A stretch of 64,000 bases of DNA from Nitrosomonas ureae (GTDB taxonomy: Bacteria; Pseudomonadota; Gammaproteobacteria; Burkholderiales; Nitrosomonadaceae): assembly GCF_001455205.1 (NCBI RefSeq), contig NZ_CP013341.1:2046001-2110000 (forward strand), given 5' to 3'. Positions 51,860 to 61,577 of this stretch are shown here, piece after piece; the stretch's first letter is position 1, and each line of letters starts with the position of its first letter. A program made the translations under genes and the position numbers. A model generated the notes under the pieces. It searched no databases and was not told the origin of the DNA. It saw nothing but the letters and a program-made list of their open reading frames with translations.

Positions 51860-53323
51860 GTGATTGATGATGTATTGAAAAGAAGATTAAATTTTTGTAC
51901 AACGTTGCCGAGTTTGCCTGCGGTCGCTGTCAAAATAATTGAACTGGCGAATGATCCTGATGCCGATATCGGAGCGGTTTGTCAATATATTTCATTGGAT
52001 CCGGTGCTTTCTGCAAAATTACTTCGAACTGCCAATACACCATTATATAAATCCCGCCGGATCGCAACAAATATCCGGCAAGCTGTCAGCATACTGGGTA
52101 CGCATACCGTGCTTGTTATTGCTCTATCTTTTTCCTTAACGAATTCCCTAATCAAAAGTCCATTATCGAGCCAGAGTTCCATTTTTGATAGCAATATTTT
52201 TTGGCGCAGGTCGATAGCTTCAGCGCTAGCGAGTCGTGCACTTGGAGAAAAGCTTGAATTGAATTTTCTGGATGATTTATTTCTAGCAGGTTTGATTCAA
52301 GAGATCGGTATCCTTGCATTTTGGATCATTATGCCAGAAGAATATGGAGCGGTTTTTGCCTCGACTACTGATCATGATACATTGCTCAATAACGAGCGCG
52401 AGGCGTTTGGTGCCGGGCACGATGAATTAGGTTATGCTTTGCTCAAAAAATGGCACATCCCTGATTACATTGCGTTATCTTGCATTAATAGTCACAGTCA
52501 ACCGGAACCGAAAAACTTAGGCCCAACCTTGCAGGCATGTTTAGCGGTTTCTCGTTACTTAGCGGATTATTTTTTGTATCCCCATGATGCTGACAAAATA
52601 ACCGCTTTAAATCAAGCAGCACAAAACTGGCTTGGATTTGATACAGACGTACTCATTGAGGTTATCAAGATCATGGAAGTGGAACTGAATGCTGTTGAAG
52701 ATTTGTTTGAAATGACGCTGCATGATTCTTCAGAAGTCAACGGGATTCTGGCTGAAGCGAAAGAATTGTTGATGATCCATAGTCTATCAAGAATCAAAGA
52801 CCTGGAAGATAAGTCGCAGCGCGATGGATTGACAGGTGCTTATAATCGCACGTATTTTGATGAAACATTACGGCGAGAGTTTAATCTGTCAACACAATAT
52901 AATTTGCCGTTGACAGTTGCAATCATTGATCTTGACCATTTTAAGCATGTTAACGATACATACGGCCATGTGGCAGGGGATTATCTTTTGGCCACTGTAG
53001 TGAAAACGATTTTTGACCAAATCCGCCAGGATGATACGTTGAGTCGTTATGGTGGTGAGGAATTTGCTTTAATTCTTCCCGGAACGCCGCTCTCTGCTGC
53101 AAGGAATCTCATTGCCAGGCTAAAAGATTCGGTTGCCGCAATCTCGTATAAATTTGATAGCAACAGCATTATCCATATCACTGCTTCAATTGGAGTTGCC
53201 TCATATTATGAAAATGCCGCATCTTTCCATGATGCAAAAGACTTAATTAAAGCTGCGGATTCTGCACTTTATGCGGCTAAGCATGCGGGGCGTAATCAAA
53301 TTATTGAATGGAGCCCCAGCTAG
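51860..53323 (+). CDS. HDOD-GGDEF protein
   Basis: 487 aa from GTG 51860. HDOD at about residues 15-210 (LPSLPAVAVKIIELANDPDA, SLDPVLSAKLLRTANTPLY), a helical linker, then GGDEF at about 325-485 with GGEEF (SRYGGEEFALIL) and an I-site RQDD five residues upstream. HDOD domains recruit signalling partners; this architecture is usual for diguanylate cyclases controlled by protein binding. serB begins 12 bp after its stop. Confidence 0.92.
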   Translation: MIDDVLKRRLNFCTTLPSLPAVAVKIIELANDPDADIGAVCQYISLDPVLSAKLLRTANTPLYKSRRIATNIRQAVSILGTHTVLVIALSFSLTNSLIKSPLSSQSSIFDSNIFWRRSIASALASRALGEKLELNFLDDLFLAGLIQEIGILAFWIIMPEEYGAVFASTTDHDTLLNNEREAFGAGHDELGYALLKKWHIPDYIALSCINSHSQPEPKNLGPTLQACLAVSRYLADYFLYPHDADKITALNQAAQNWLGFDTDVLIEVIKIMEVELNAVEDLFEMTLHDSSEVNGILAEAKELLMIHSLSRIKDLEDKSQRDGLTGAYNRTYFDETLRREFNLSTQYNLPLTVAIIDLDHFKHVNDTYGHVAGDYLLATVVKTIFDQIRQDDTLSRYGGEEFALILPGTPLSAARNLIARLKDSVAAISYKFDSNSIIHITASIGVASYYENAASFHDAKDLIKAADSALYAAKHAGRNQIIEWSPS

Positions 53324-53335
53324 GATCACTATTTT

Positions 53336-54166
53336 ATGAATCTAATCCTTCAAGGACTGGAAGTTAATAACAGCGACTTACGGTCTGTTGCAAAACTAGC
53401 CCATGCGGATGGAATTGAGCGGATTACCGGTCAAGCCTTTCGTTTGACAAATGCGACATATTCCAATGATATTCCTGAGTATTGTTTGCACTCGGAATTG
53501 GATTTTGCGTTTGTAAAACCCGAACAAAAATTGTCGGATATTAAATTAATTGTAATGGACATGGATTCTACGTTGCTAGCAATTGAATCCATTGATGAGA
53601 TTGCTGATATGCAAAATTTCAGGCCTGAGGTTTCAGCGATTACACTGCAAACGATGCGGGGGGAAATAAGCTTTGAAGAAAGCCTGACGCGCCGGACCTG
53701 GTTATTGCGAGGTTTGCATCAAGATGCATTGCAGAAAGTCTATGATGAGCGAGTCAGGCTTAGTCCCGGTGCCGAGAAAATGCTGCAACAAGCGAAGAGG
53801 TGCGGGATAAAGACAATGGTGCTTTCTGGTGGTTTTACATTTTTCACCGAACGGATTAAGGAAAAATTGGGACTTGATTTTGCGGCTGCCAATGTATTGG
53901 AGATTGAAAATAATAAGCTGACCGGAAAAGTAGTGGGAGAAATTATTGGTAGGGAAGGAAAGGCGCAGGTATTAAAACAGGTGCGCGATAACCTTGGACT
54001 GAAACGTGAACAGATCATTGCGATTGGAGATGGCGCAAATGATCTGGGTATGATGGCTGAGTCCGGGATCAGCATTGCCTATCATGCCAAACCCATTGTT
54101 CAACAACATGCAACGTATTCGATTAATTATGTGGGTTTGGATGGCGTGATCAATCTATTCGCATGA
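53336..54166 (+). CDS. serB: phosphoserine phosphatase
   Basis: 276 aa, HAD superfamily. Motif I MDMDSTLLAIESIDE (nucleophile Asp), motif II VLSGGFTFF, Lys in a KTM segment and motif III IGDGANDLGMMAESG. A short N-terminal domain precedes the catalytic part. It makes serine from O-phosphoserine in the last step of the phosphorylated pathway. It probably shares a transcript with the HDOD-GGDEF gene. Convergent with malic enzyme, 30 bp apart. Confidence 0.95.
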   Translation: MNLILQGLEVNNSDLRSVAKLAHADGIERITGQAFRLTNATYSNDIPEYCLHSELDFAFVKPEQKLSDIKLIVMDMDSTLLAIESIDEIADMQNFRPEVSAITLQTMRGEISFEESLTRRTWLLRGLHQDALQKVYDERVRLSPGAEKMLQQAKRCGIKTMVLSGGFTFFTERIKEKLGLDFAAANVLEIENNKLTGKVVGEIIGREGKAQVLKQVRDNLGLKREQIIAIGDGANDLGMMAESGISIAYHAKPIVQQHATYSINYVGLDGVINLFA

Positions 54167-54196
54167 ATCTCCAGATTCTTCAGCGCAATAAATGAT

Positions 54197-55807
54197 CTAA
54201 TAATTGGGTTCATACATCAATGATCTGACATAGTTGCCAAGATCTTCCGGCATACTCAAACTTGTCAGTTTTTCTTGGATAGCCACTTGGCAGACGGCGA
54301 CAGCGATAGCATGAGAGACTTCACGTACGCGGGTCAGTGAAGGGTAAACTGCGCCGCTGTGAATTTCTTGTTCCGAAACAATGCTTGCTAAAACATCTGC
54401 GGCGGCCAAAAACATGCTTTGTGTTACCAGTCGGGCGGCACTGGCATAAATACCGAGGCCTATGCCTGGAAAAATATAAGCGTTATTGCCTTGTGCAGGC
54501 TTAAGTAATTGATTCTTGTATCTTACGGGATCAAACGGGCTCCCGCTGGCAAAAATGGCTTGTCCATTACTCCAATCATAAGCTTGCTCAGCCGTGCACT
54601 CGGTATGCGAGGTTGGATTCGATAAAGCGATAATAACCGGACGTTCATTAACTGCAGACATTTCTCGTACAATAGCTTCGGTGAATGTTCCTGCTACGCC
54701 CGTGGCACCAATCAGTACATCCGGTTTGATCGTGCTGATGGCATCTACGAAACTGCAAGCAGGGTGCTCATGTGCAAAAGGTTTGATGCGGGGTTTAATA
54801 TTTTCGTTGTGCGCAGTTACAAGACCTTTTCTATCGATGAACCAAAGTCTTTTCTGTGCTTGCGATTGGTTTAACCCAGCGGCAATGAATGCATTCACGG
54901 CCAGTTCTGCAGTTCCGCTTGCAGCAGATCCTGTGCCCAAGAACATGATATTCAGGTCGGTGAATTTTTTCTTGGTAATACGGCATGAGGTATAAATACC
55001 CGCTAAAGTAACTGCAGCAGTCCCTTGTATATCGTCGTTAAAACACCGTACTTCCGGGGCGTAGCGATCTAAAAATTCAAATGCATGCGGCGACGAGAAA
55101 TCTTCAAACTGTATCAATGCATTCGGGTAGCGTGATTGCACTGCTTTTACAAATTCATCCACCAGCGAGCGGTAAGCATCAGCGTTAATACGCGGGTAGG
55201 GGTAACCCAGATATAATGGGTCTTCGCGCAAGGGGGCATTATTGGTGCCTACGTCGAGCATGACCGGCATGCATTGTGCCGGATGAATTCCGGCGCATGC
55301 AACATACAAAGCGACTTTTCCGATGGAGATACCCATGCCATTGGCGCCTAAATCTCCCAAGCCTAAAATCCGTTCTCCATCGGTCACAACAATGACCCGG
55401 ATATCTTCTTCGGGCCAGTTTTTTAGGATGGTGGTAATTTCTCCGCGGTCTTCAGGGGAAATATAGAATCCTTGTGCATTCCTGAAAATATGTGCAAATT
55501 CCCTGCAAGCTTCCCCAACGGTAGGAGTATAGACTAATGGCATAATCTCTTCGATATGATTAATCATGGTGCGATAAAAAAGCCGTTGATTGCGCTCCAG
55601 CAGGGCATTTAAGAATATATATTTTTCTATGGCGCTATTTTTGCGGCGCAAGCTGCCGAGTACGCGTTCTATTTGCTTGTCCAGGCTTGCGACATTGTAA
55701 GGAAGCAATCCCCGCAGGCCGTAAAGTTCACGTTCTGCATGTGTAAATCCGGTTGATTTCGTATAAGCCGGATTTGTCAGTAGCGTTCTTCCATGTAAAT
55801 TTTTCAT
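54197..55807 (-). CDS. maeA: malic enzyme (oxaloacetate-decarboxylating malate dehydrogenase)
   Basis: 536 aa, long (SfcA/eukaryotic) type. LYGLRGLLPYNV at the start, MPLVYTPTVGEAC (substrate site), VVTDGERILGLGDLGANGMG, CFNDDIQGTAAVTLAG (metal) and the Rossmann motif FLGTGSAASGTAELA. It converts malate to pyruvate and CO2 with reduction of NAD or NADP; which cofactor is used cannot be read from the motif. Single-gene unit. Confidence 0.92.
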   Translation of the reverse strand: MKNLHGRTLLTNPAYTKSTGFTHAERELYGLRGLLPYNVASLDKQIERVLGSLRRKNSAIEKYIFLNALLERNQRLFYRTMINHIEEIMPLVYTPTVGEACREFAHIFRNAQGFYISPEDRGEITTILKNWPEEDIRVIVVTDGERILGLGDLGANGMGISIGKVALYVACAGIHPAQCMPVMLDVGTNNAPLREDPLYLGYPYPRINADAYRSLVDEFVKAVQSRYPNALIQFEDFSSPHAFEFLDRYAPEVRCFNDDIQGTAAVTLAGIYTSCRITKKKFTDLNIMFLGTGSAASGTAELAVNAFIAAGLNQSQAQKRLWFIDRKGLVTAHNENIKPRIKPFAHEHPACSFVDAISTIKPDVLIGATGVAGTFTEAIVREMSAVNERPVIIALSNPTSHTECTAEQAYDWSNGQAIFASGSPFDPVRYKNQLLKPAQGNNAYIFPGIGLGIYASAARLVTQSMFLAAADVLASIVSEQEIHSGAVYPSLTRVREVSHAIAVAVCQVAIQEKLTSLSMPEDLGNYVRSLMYEPNY

Positions 55808-56202
55808 AGTGATTGGGATTTCCTGAAAGATTAGGGAATCATACTACTTGTCTTGCTATTCAGGATAATTCTAAGTGATTCCAAATTGGACAATCGAGAT
55901 AACGAAAGATAGACTTCTCCGTTTCGGTAAGAAATACCTGAGGATTCTTGTTCCCAATAATTCTGGAATTTTTTGTCGGAAAAAATTAGTCGGATTTGAG
56001 TCATTGCAATATTACTTCAATGAAATTGCGACAACGCATTTTTGATACTTTCTTTGTATAACAAGCTCATGCAAAGAAAAGTTGAGTCAATATGAAAATT
56101 TCCCATAACAATAGATTTGATGCAAGTTTAAAAGATCTTTTTGTTAGACACTCTTAGTTAACAATCTTAATTAATAACTTTAATGAGGTAATCAATAAAA
56201 TT
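55808..56202. promoter_or_regulatory. divergent region between malic enzyme and globin
   Basis: About 395 bp without a gene. TCATTG and CAATGA arms (56001-56023) form a small inverted repeat, and TTTGTATAAC near 56053 is a possible -10. The globin start has no strong ribosome-binding site apart from TGAGGTAAT. No NsrR- or FNR-type site that I can defend. Confidence 0.4.
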
Positions 56203-56628
56203 ATGAATCAAACGCCTTTTTCCATGCCTAATCCAAGCTTATATACTGAGGAAGATGTAGCACAATTAGTGCATACTTTTTATGCGAAAGCCAGAAAAGA
56301 TCCTTCACTAGGCCCTATTTTTGAAGCGCATGTGATTGATTGGGATGCACATTTTGTACAAATGACTAATTTCTGGTCAGCACAATTACGCGGGACTAGC
56401 AGATTTCGTGGAGCACCGATGCCTAAGCATATTGCACTGCCTGAACTTACTGCCGAGTTATTTGAGCGTTGGTTGCAAATTTTTCGGCAAACCACCGAGG
56501 AGTTGGGCAATCCGAATTTACAGCAGCATGCCAACGCCATCGCATCTTTTATCGCAGGTCGATTATGGCAGGGTTATCAAATCAGTAATTATCCTGATAA
56601 GCAACCGATAGCGCTTCGTACTCTATAA
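56203..56628 (+). CDS. group III truncated haemoglobin
   Basis: 141 aa. The family pattern is present: YTEEDVAQLVHTFYAKARKD, LGPIFEAHVIDWDAHFVQM, FWSAQLRGTSRFRGAP, then PKHIALPELTAELFERWLQI, in which the His is the proximal haem ligand. Group III globins are linked to NO or peroxide handling rather than O2 storage. In an ammonia oxidiser, NO exposure would make this sensible, but that is inference. A diguanylate cyclase follows after 27 bp. Confidence 0.92.
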   Translation: MNQTPFSMPNPSLYTEEDVAQLVHTFYAKARKDPSLGPIFEAHVIDWDAHFVQMTNFWSAQLRGTSRFRGAPMPKHIALPELTAELFERWLQIFRQTTEELGNPNLQQHANAIASFIAGRLWQGYQISNYPDKQPIALRTL

Positions 56629-56655
56629 CTTATGATGACCTGATCAAGGTTTAAT

Positions 56656-58332
56656 TTGAAGATTAAAAGCAAAATTATTGTTTTCTCTATTCTGGCTACA
56701 CTGATTCCTGCTGTAGGGTTGGGTATATTGTCGTTTCAGCAAAATGACGCGATGATCAACGAGAATGTTACGCGTGAGCTACGTGCCCTGGCTAACTATG
56801 CCGGCCGGGAGTCGGATCTATGGATTAAGGAGCAGGCTCTGGTTGCGCGTGATCTTGCAACATCTATTTCCACTTCTAAAATTCTTATTGAGGGATTATC
56901 TTTAGAAAATCAGCCGCAGAAAAATACATCCAAGGCTCAGCAAGGAGCCCTGGAGCTTTATCTGAAATCAGTGCATAGGCGGCTGGAGGATGTATTGGAA
57001 TTGACGGTGGTTGATGTGGAAGGTGGAATAGTTGCAAGTAATGTAGCATCACCTTTATCAGTGACATTATCACAGAACTGGCCGGAAGATGCTTCTATTC
57101 AGGGCGATGTCGTCATTTCCCCGGAGTGGAATGAAAATTATGCAACTGCAATCTTAAGCGTGTCGGTACCCATATTATCGATTGATGATTATATCCTGGG
57201 GGCGTTGATTGTAACGTTTGATATGCGCGGCATTCAGTCAGGCTTAAAAGATAAAGTTAAATCGCCTCTCGGTGAAGTTCTGTTGTTAGATAAAGCCGGA
57301 AATATAATGTTAGCCAGTGATATAGGGATTCTGAAGACAAATGAGTCCAGGCTGCTTGATCCCGATGTAATGAAACTCTTAAAAGACAACCCGGGAGAAT
57401 ATGAGATTTTTCTTGGGCCACAGCAAGAAAAAGTGGTCGGTCTGGCGTACGAATCAGAGAAACTTTCTGTCACGATAATTGCATTCAGAAGCTATGAATC
57501 TGTTTATTCGGCTTGGGAACAGCAACGTAATTTGTTTGCTGGCCTGATCAGTATCATTATTTTTCTGGTGACAGCCATTGCATTACGGATGAGCCATGCC
57601 ATTGTGGCTCCTTTGCAAAAACTGATTAACGCCACAGAGAAGATTGTGGAAGGTGATCTTAACGTCGAATTAATCAATTCGCAACGTGATGAAGTAGGCC
57701 AACTTACCCAAAGATTTAATCAGATGACTGATAAGCTGCGGCAGAATCAGATAGAAATTACTGCTGCCAGTGATGCCATGCAGAAGAAAAATCACTTATT
57801 GGAAACGCTATCGGTTACCGATAGTTTAACGGGGCTTTATAACCGTAATAAACTGAATGTGATCATTAGCGATCAGCTGGCTCGATATGAACGGAATAAA
57901 CGTCCTTTCGCTGTACTGATGATCGACGTTGATCATTTTAAGACTTTTAATGATAACCTCGGACACGTAGCAGGTGATGAGGTTATCGCTGCGGTAGCGA
58001 AAAAAATCTCACAATCAATTCGCAACGTTGATTTCGCCGCCCGTTATGGGGGTGATGAGTTCATCATCATTCTGACTGAAACCGCTGTAAATGAAGCGAT
58101 GAAAACCGCGGAGCGGATACGTGCACAAGTTGCGAATGTGCATTGCAGTTCGCTCAATAAAACGCTCAGAGTTACGCTGAGTATCGGGATTATTCAAAGT
58201 GAACCGGAAGATATATCTTTGACTACGCTACTAGCCCGGGTGGATAGCGCGTTGTACCAAGCCAAGCGCTCCGGGCGTAATCAAGTCCACTGTGTAGCGC
58301 CTATACCGAAAGTAAAGCAGCAACACAGTTGA
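56656..58332 (+). CDS. membrane diguanylate cyclase with periplasmic sensor, HAMP and GGDEF
   Basis: 558 aa from TTG 56656. First membrane helix near residues 5-25, a periplasmic dCache-like sensor domain to about 285, second helix (LFAGLISIIIFLVTAIALRM), HAMP (IVAPLQKLINATEKIVEGD) and GGDEF at about 385-550 with ARYGGDEFIIIL and an I-site RNVD. It would make c-di-GMP in response to an external ligand. The globin gene just upstream suggests a shared transcript, so haem/NO chemistry and c-di-GMP may be linked. Confidence 0.92.
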   Translation: MKIKSKIIVFSILATLIPAVGLGILSFQQNDAMINENVTRELRALANYAGRESDLWIKEQALVARDLATSISTSKILIEGLSLENQPQKNTSKAQQGALELYLKSVHRRLEDVLELTVVDVEGGIVASNVASPLSVTLSQNWPEDASIQGDVVISPEWNENYATAILSVSVPILSIDDYILGALIVTFDMRGIQSGLKDKVKSPLGEVLLLDKAGNIMLASDIGILKTNESRLLDPDVMKLLKDNPGEYEIFLGPQQEKVVGLAYESEKLSVTIIAFRSYESVYSAWEQQRNLFAGLISIIIFLVTAIALRMSHAIVAPLQKLINATEKIVEGDLNVELINSQRDEVGQLTQRFNQMTDKLRQNQIEITAASDAMQKKNHLLETLSVTDSLTGLYNRNKLNVIISDQLARYERNKRPFAVLMIDVDHFKTFNDNLGHVAGDEVIAAVAKKISQSIRNVDFAARYGGDEFIIILTETAVNEAMKTAERIRAQVANVHCSSLNKTLRVTLSIGIIQSEPEDISLTTLLARVDSALYQAKRSGRNQVHCVAPIPKVKQQHS

Positions 58333-58334
58333 CG

Positions 58335-59126
58335 CTACGGCGTGTTGTTTCCTCTTGCTTCTAGCCCTGTGTTAAAAACCCATCCTTGATTCTGGTCATG
58401 CTGCACTCTTAACCAGGAACCCAGGCTAGCATTTGCTGATACTTTGGTATCTTTTTTCAGCAGGGTGATTATTTTGGCATTGGCATTGGGAGCCGTGCGT
58501 ATATTGACATTCGTTTTTGTGTGCAATTGTATCGGTGTATTAAATTCAAAAAACGAATTGTTATCATCGACTGTTTTCTTGCGACTGGGATGAGTGATCA
58601 AATCGATCAACTGTTTTGCTTGTGCGATGTAATTCATGGCTGCAGCAAATTGATCCTGGGTAAAAAGGACCGAGGCCGTTTCAACGAGATGATGTGCTTG
58701 TACTCGCAGGATTTGATCGGCTGCTGGAATTTGAGCTTGTTTCAGGCGCTCTAGGCTTACTTCAGTTTCCGCTATGGCAGAAGCGGTGCTGGATTTGGTA
58801 GCTAACCGATGTAATTTAACCTGAGTACGGACCGCCTCTTTATTGACCTCCTGCAATGTTTGCGCTTGAGTATTTTGTTTAACCTGCTGATCTCGTATTA
58901 TTTTGTCCTTCTCTGCAATTATTTTTTCCAAACGGTCAATTTCTTTTTTTAAGCTTTCATCCTCGACGGTGGCTACCGGTAGGGGTTCAATAACCGGGGT
59001 TGGAACGGATTCCTGAGACGCGCACCCGATCAAATTTAAGGCCAAAAGGCATAAAGTAACCTGAGTTAATAATGAGCCCAAAAATTTAATGGGAAAAGAT
59101 GATATAAAGGGGAATAAATAATTCAT
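58335..59126 (-). CDS. SH3-domain lipoprotein
   Basis: 263 aa from ATG 59126 (MNYLFPFISSFPIKFL), where GGAAGC lies upstream; an earlier ATG at 59258 is less likely. Lipobox LNLIGC about residue 35, a long coiled coil rich in Glu/Lys/Gln (KKEIDRLEKIIAEKDKIIRD), and a C-terminal bacterial SH3 domain (IQLHTKTNVNIRTAPNANAK, LLKKDTKVSANASLGSWLRV). Probably an outer-membrane lipoprotein binding peptidoglycan. Convergent with the cyclase gene; the stops are 3 bp apart. Confidence 0.82.
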   Translation of the reverse strand: MNYLFPFISSFPIKFLGSLLTQVTLCLLALNLIGCASQESVPTPVIEPLPVATVEDESLKKEIDRLEKIIAEKDKIIRDQQVKQNTQAQTLQEVNKEAVRTQVKLHRLATKSSTASAIAETEVSLERLKQAQIPAADQILRVQAHHLVETASVLFTQDQFAAAMNYIAQAKQLIDLITHPSRKKTVDDNNSFFEFNTPIQLHTKTNVNIRTAPNANAKIITLLKKDTKVSANASLGSWLRVQHDQNQGWVFNTGLEARGNNTP

Positions 59127-59455
59127 ATTTTTGCTTCCGATAATTTTGGATTGATCAGTATGACATTTATTAATTGATTCATATTCATGCGTTTTGGGAT
59201 CGAACTGATTCCAATTGTAGTATGAAAGCGAAAAATTTTTATTATTCATTAGCAACAATCCCGTAAATTAATTGCTAGCCCAGGAAATTGATAAAATAAC
59301 GCATGTTGTACAATCGATTGATTTTACAGGCCTAAGAAGGAATGTCGATGTTTGAGCGTGATTGAAACTGCTCTTTTATTGCCGAGTAATTCAAACCCGC
59401 TTATCAACTTTCTTTATCATGGAATCAAAATCAATCTTTATATGAGGAATTTCTT
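59127..59455. other. region upstream of the SH3 lipoprotein and the small membrane protein
   Basis: About 329 bp between divergent starts. The left part may still be translated if the SH3 gene begins at 59258. The right part contains the promoter and GAGGAA ribosome-binding site of the gene at 59456. No other signal seen. Confidence 0.4.
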
Positions 59456-59929
59456 ATGAAATGGCTCTTCGGAATTATTATTTTAATTTTGCTCGTGGTG
59501 TCGGAACGCTTTAGAAAGTTTGCAGGTTACTTCATTGTGATTGGCATCGTGGGCGGTTCTTTGATTTGGGGATTCCAAGAATACGAGAAAAATAAATCCA
59601 AGAGTAAAATTTCTTCTGCAGAAGTGATCTTGAGAAACATATCTTTTGAAACTATGAACAATAATGAATATGAATTGACGGGGCGCATCGTTAATAACTC
59701 AGAGAAATATACACTGAACGGTCTCCAGCTAAGAATCAATGCTAAAGATTGCGCAAATGATGATGATCCGCATTGCATCGTTTTCGCGGAAAAAAAAGAA
59801 TATATCTATATAACGATTCCTCCCGGGCAAGCCAGGGATTTTAAAAAAGAAATAAATTTATACTCAGATCAGAATCTGGAGAATAAGTTAGTATGGGATT
59901 ATTCGATTGAATACGCAGAATCGAAATAA
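59456..59929 (+). CDS. small membrane-anchored hypothetical protein
   Basis: 157 aa. Two hydrophobic N-terminal segments (WLFGIIILILLVVSE and AGYFIVIGIVGGSLIWGF) and a soluble C-terminal part with beta-rich pattern (LTGRIVNNSEKYTLNGLQLR, ending VWDYSIEYAESK). The soluble part resembles FxLYD-like or beta-sandwich domains exposed outside the membrane. Function unknown. GAGGAA precedes the ATG. Confidence 0.65.
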   Translation: MKWLFGIIILILLVVSERFRKFAGYFIVIGIVGGSLIWGFQEYEKNKSKSKISSAEVILRNISFETMNNNEYELTGRIVNNSEKYTLNGLQLRINAKDCANDDDPHCIVFAEKKEYIYITIPPGQARDFKKEINLYSDQNLENKLVWDYSIEYAESK

Positions 59930-60012
59930 GTAAATTTTGTTGCATCCCGTCAGTCGCAAATTAGATGCAATGGTTTCCCAGATTAGATTCTTGCGTATCT
60001 TGGGAAATAGAT

Positions 60013-61350
60013 TCATGGCGCTCGATGATTCTGAACGCCATCACCGGATAAACCTTGCAGATTCCTGGGTGATACATCCGTGCTTGCAAATGCAGCGGCA
60101 TTGCATACGGTTGCCAAATCTTCTGTCAGATTCAGAGCGAGTTGTGCGCGTTTCAACGCCAGCCGTGCATGATGCTTGGCGGCTTCCTGCATCGATGCAT
60201 CTCCAATCAAGACGAGGGATTGAAGCGCTTTCTGCAACCTGATCATCACCTCCACCGTGCCGGCACCGTCACGAGCGATACCGGTGAAAGCATCATCGAA
60301 CATGTCGTGAATTGAAATCTCGGGGACTTCCACGCGACCATACCTCGCGGCATGCTCATCTTCAGTTTTGGAGGGAGGGTTATTCCACAGAACAAAAAGC
60401 CGCACCAATGTGCCAATAATATTGATAGCCGTGCCGGGATCATTGACCGCGGGAGACAATGCGCGGCAGGCAATCTCCGATAAAACCACCAGACCGAATC
60501 GCGGATCATCATCGAAAAGCCGGTTGTTTCCGATTTGAAACGATTGGATGACTTGTTGTTTGTCGTTCTCTGTTATTTCTCCCGAACAAGTGCTGATGTA
60601 GGCCAATTCTCGGCCGGGAGCTGCAAATGTCCCGGGCAAAGCCGCAATCACTACTCGACCTTCATTCTTTCTCGCCCATGTCTCAAGGGCTGCAATATCG
60701 ATATGCTGTACATAGCCTACATGTGACGCGAATACTGCCCATCCGTGAACCTGTGATACTACCGGTATACCATCGAGGGTGGGCGCCTTCTGCCGGAGCA
60801 TCAACGCTTGGGCAGTTGCGTGCTCAACCTTGGCGATGGTGGTCCCGATGCGGCCCAGACGAGCAATGCTGTCCACCCAACGCACAAACGTTATGATCAC
60901 CACGCCGAATACAATGGCCGTGAGGATGAAAAGTGTAAAACGTCCTGCTGCTTCGAAATAACCGTTCTTCATGGCCGTCAAAGCCACAATGCTGTATATG
61001 AAAGCGCCAATGAATGTCGATAGCGCATTCTGTGATCGATCATCGCCGATCACCAATGAAAATGATCGCGGTGTTGCTGTGCTGCTTGCCGAAGCATAGG
61101 CCGAAACCATGGAGGTTACTGCAAAGGTGGCAATCACCAGCATGCTGGCAGCCATGATGGAAAGTATGGTTTCAACAGGCTCGGGTTTAATTGTGGGAAG
61201 AATTAATCCCAACTCGGTGCCATCTGCGAGTTTGGCTGCGAGCGCCGCAGCGATCGACAGCAGGCAAGCCACCAAGGGTTTTACCCAGAGGCGTTCGCGT
61301 AGTCGATTGATATAAAATCTTAATTGGTCGGTTGAGATTATAGAGGGCAT
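60013..61350 (-). CDS. DUF2254 membrane protein
   Basis: 445 aa from ATG 61350 (MPSIISTDQLRFYINRL), fixed by AAGGAG nine bases upstream; the longer frame to 61473 is rejected. Four hydrophobic segments in the first 190 residues (AASMLVIATFAVTSMVSAYA, LFILTAIVFGVVIITFV), then a soluble part with HVGYVQHIDIAAL and CRALSPAVNDPGTAINIIG, the DUF2254 signature. Role unknown. It is divergent from a SulP permease, so the two may be co-regulated. Confidence 0.85.
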   Translation of the reverse strand: MPSIISTDQLRFYINRLRERLWVKPLVACLLSIAAALAAKLADGTELGLILPTIKPEPVETILSIMAASMLVIATFAVTSMVSAYASASSTATPRSFSLVIGDDRSQNALSTFIGAFIYSIVALTAMKNGYFEAAGRFTLFILTAIVFGVVIITFVRWVDSIARLGRIGTTIAKVEHATAQALMLRQKAPTLDGIPVVSQVHGWAVFASHVGYVQHIDIAALETWARKNEGRVVIAALPGTFAAPGRELAYISTCSGEITENDKQQVIQSFQIGNNRLFDDDPRFGLVVLSEIACRALSPAVNDPGTAINIIGTLVRLFVLWNNPPSKTEDEHAARYGRVEVPEISIHDMFDDAFTGIARDGAGTVEVMIRLQKALQSLVLIGDASMQEAAKHHARLALKRAQLALNLTEDLATVCNAAAFASTDVSPRNLQGLSGDGVQNHRAP

Positions 61351-61577
61351 CTTGTGCTCCTTTGCGCTGCCACATAGCGTTAGGGATAAGTCGGATTTTG
61401 ACTGGTATTGGCATGCAAATAAATAGAATTCATTATAACGCCGGATAGTCTTGTGGCTTCCGCGTATTTCCAAAAGAGGTCAAGACGGGCAAGAATGCCT
61501 GGGTGAAGAAACTCTTCCTCATTGACCCTGTCGGATGATTGATGATTAAGAAACTACAATGGAAGGGGTTTTGCACG

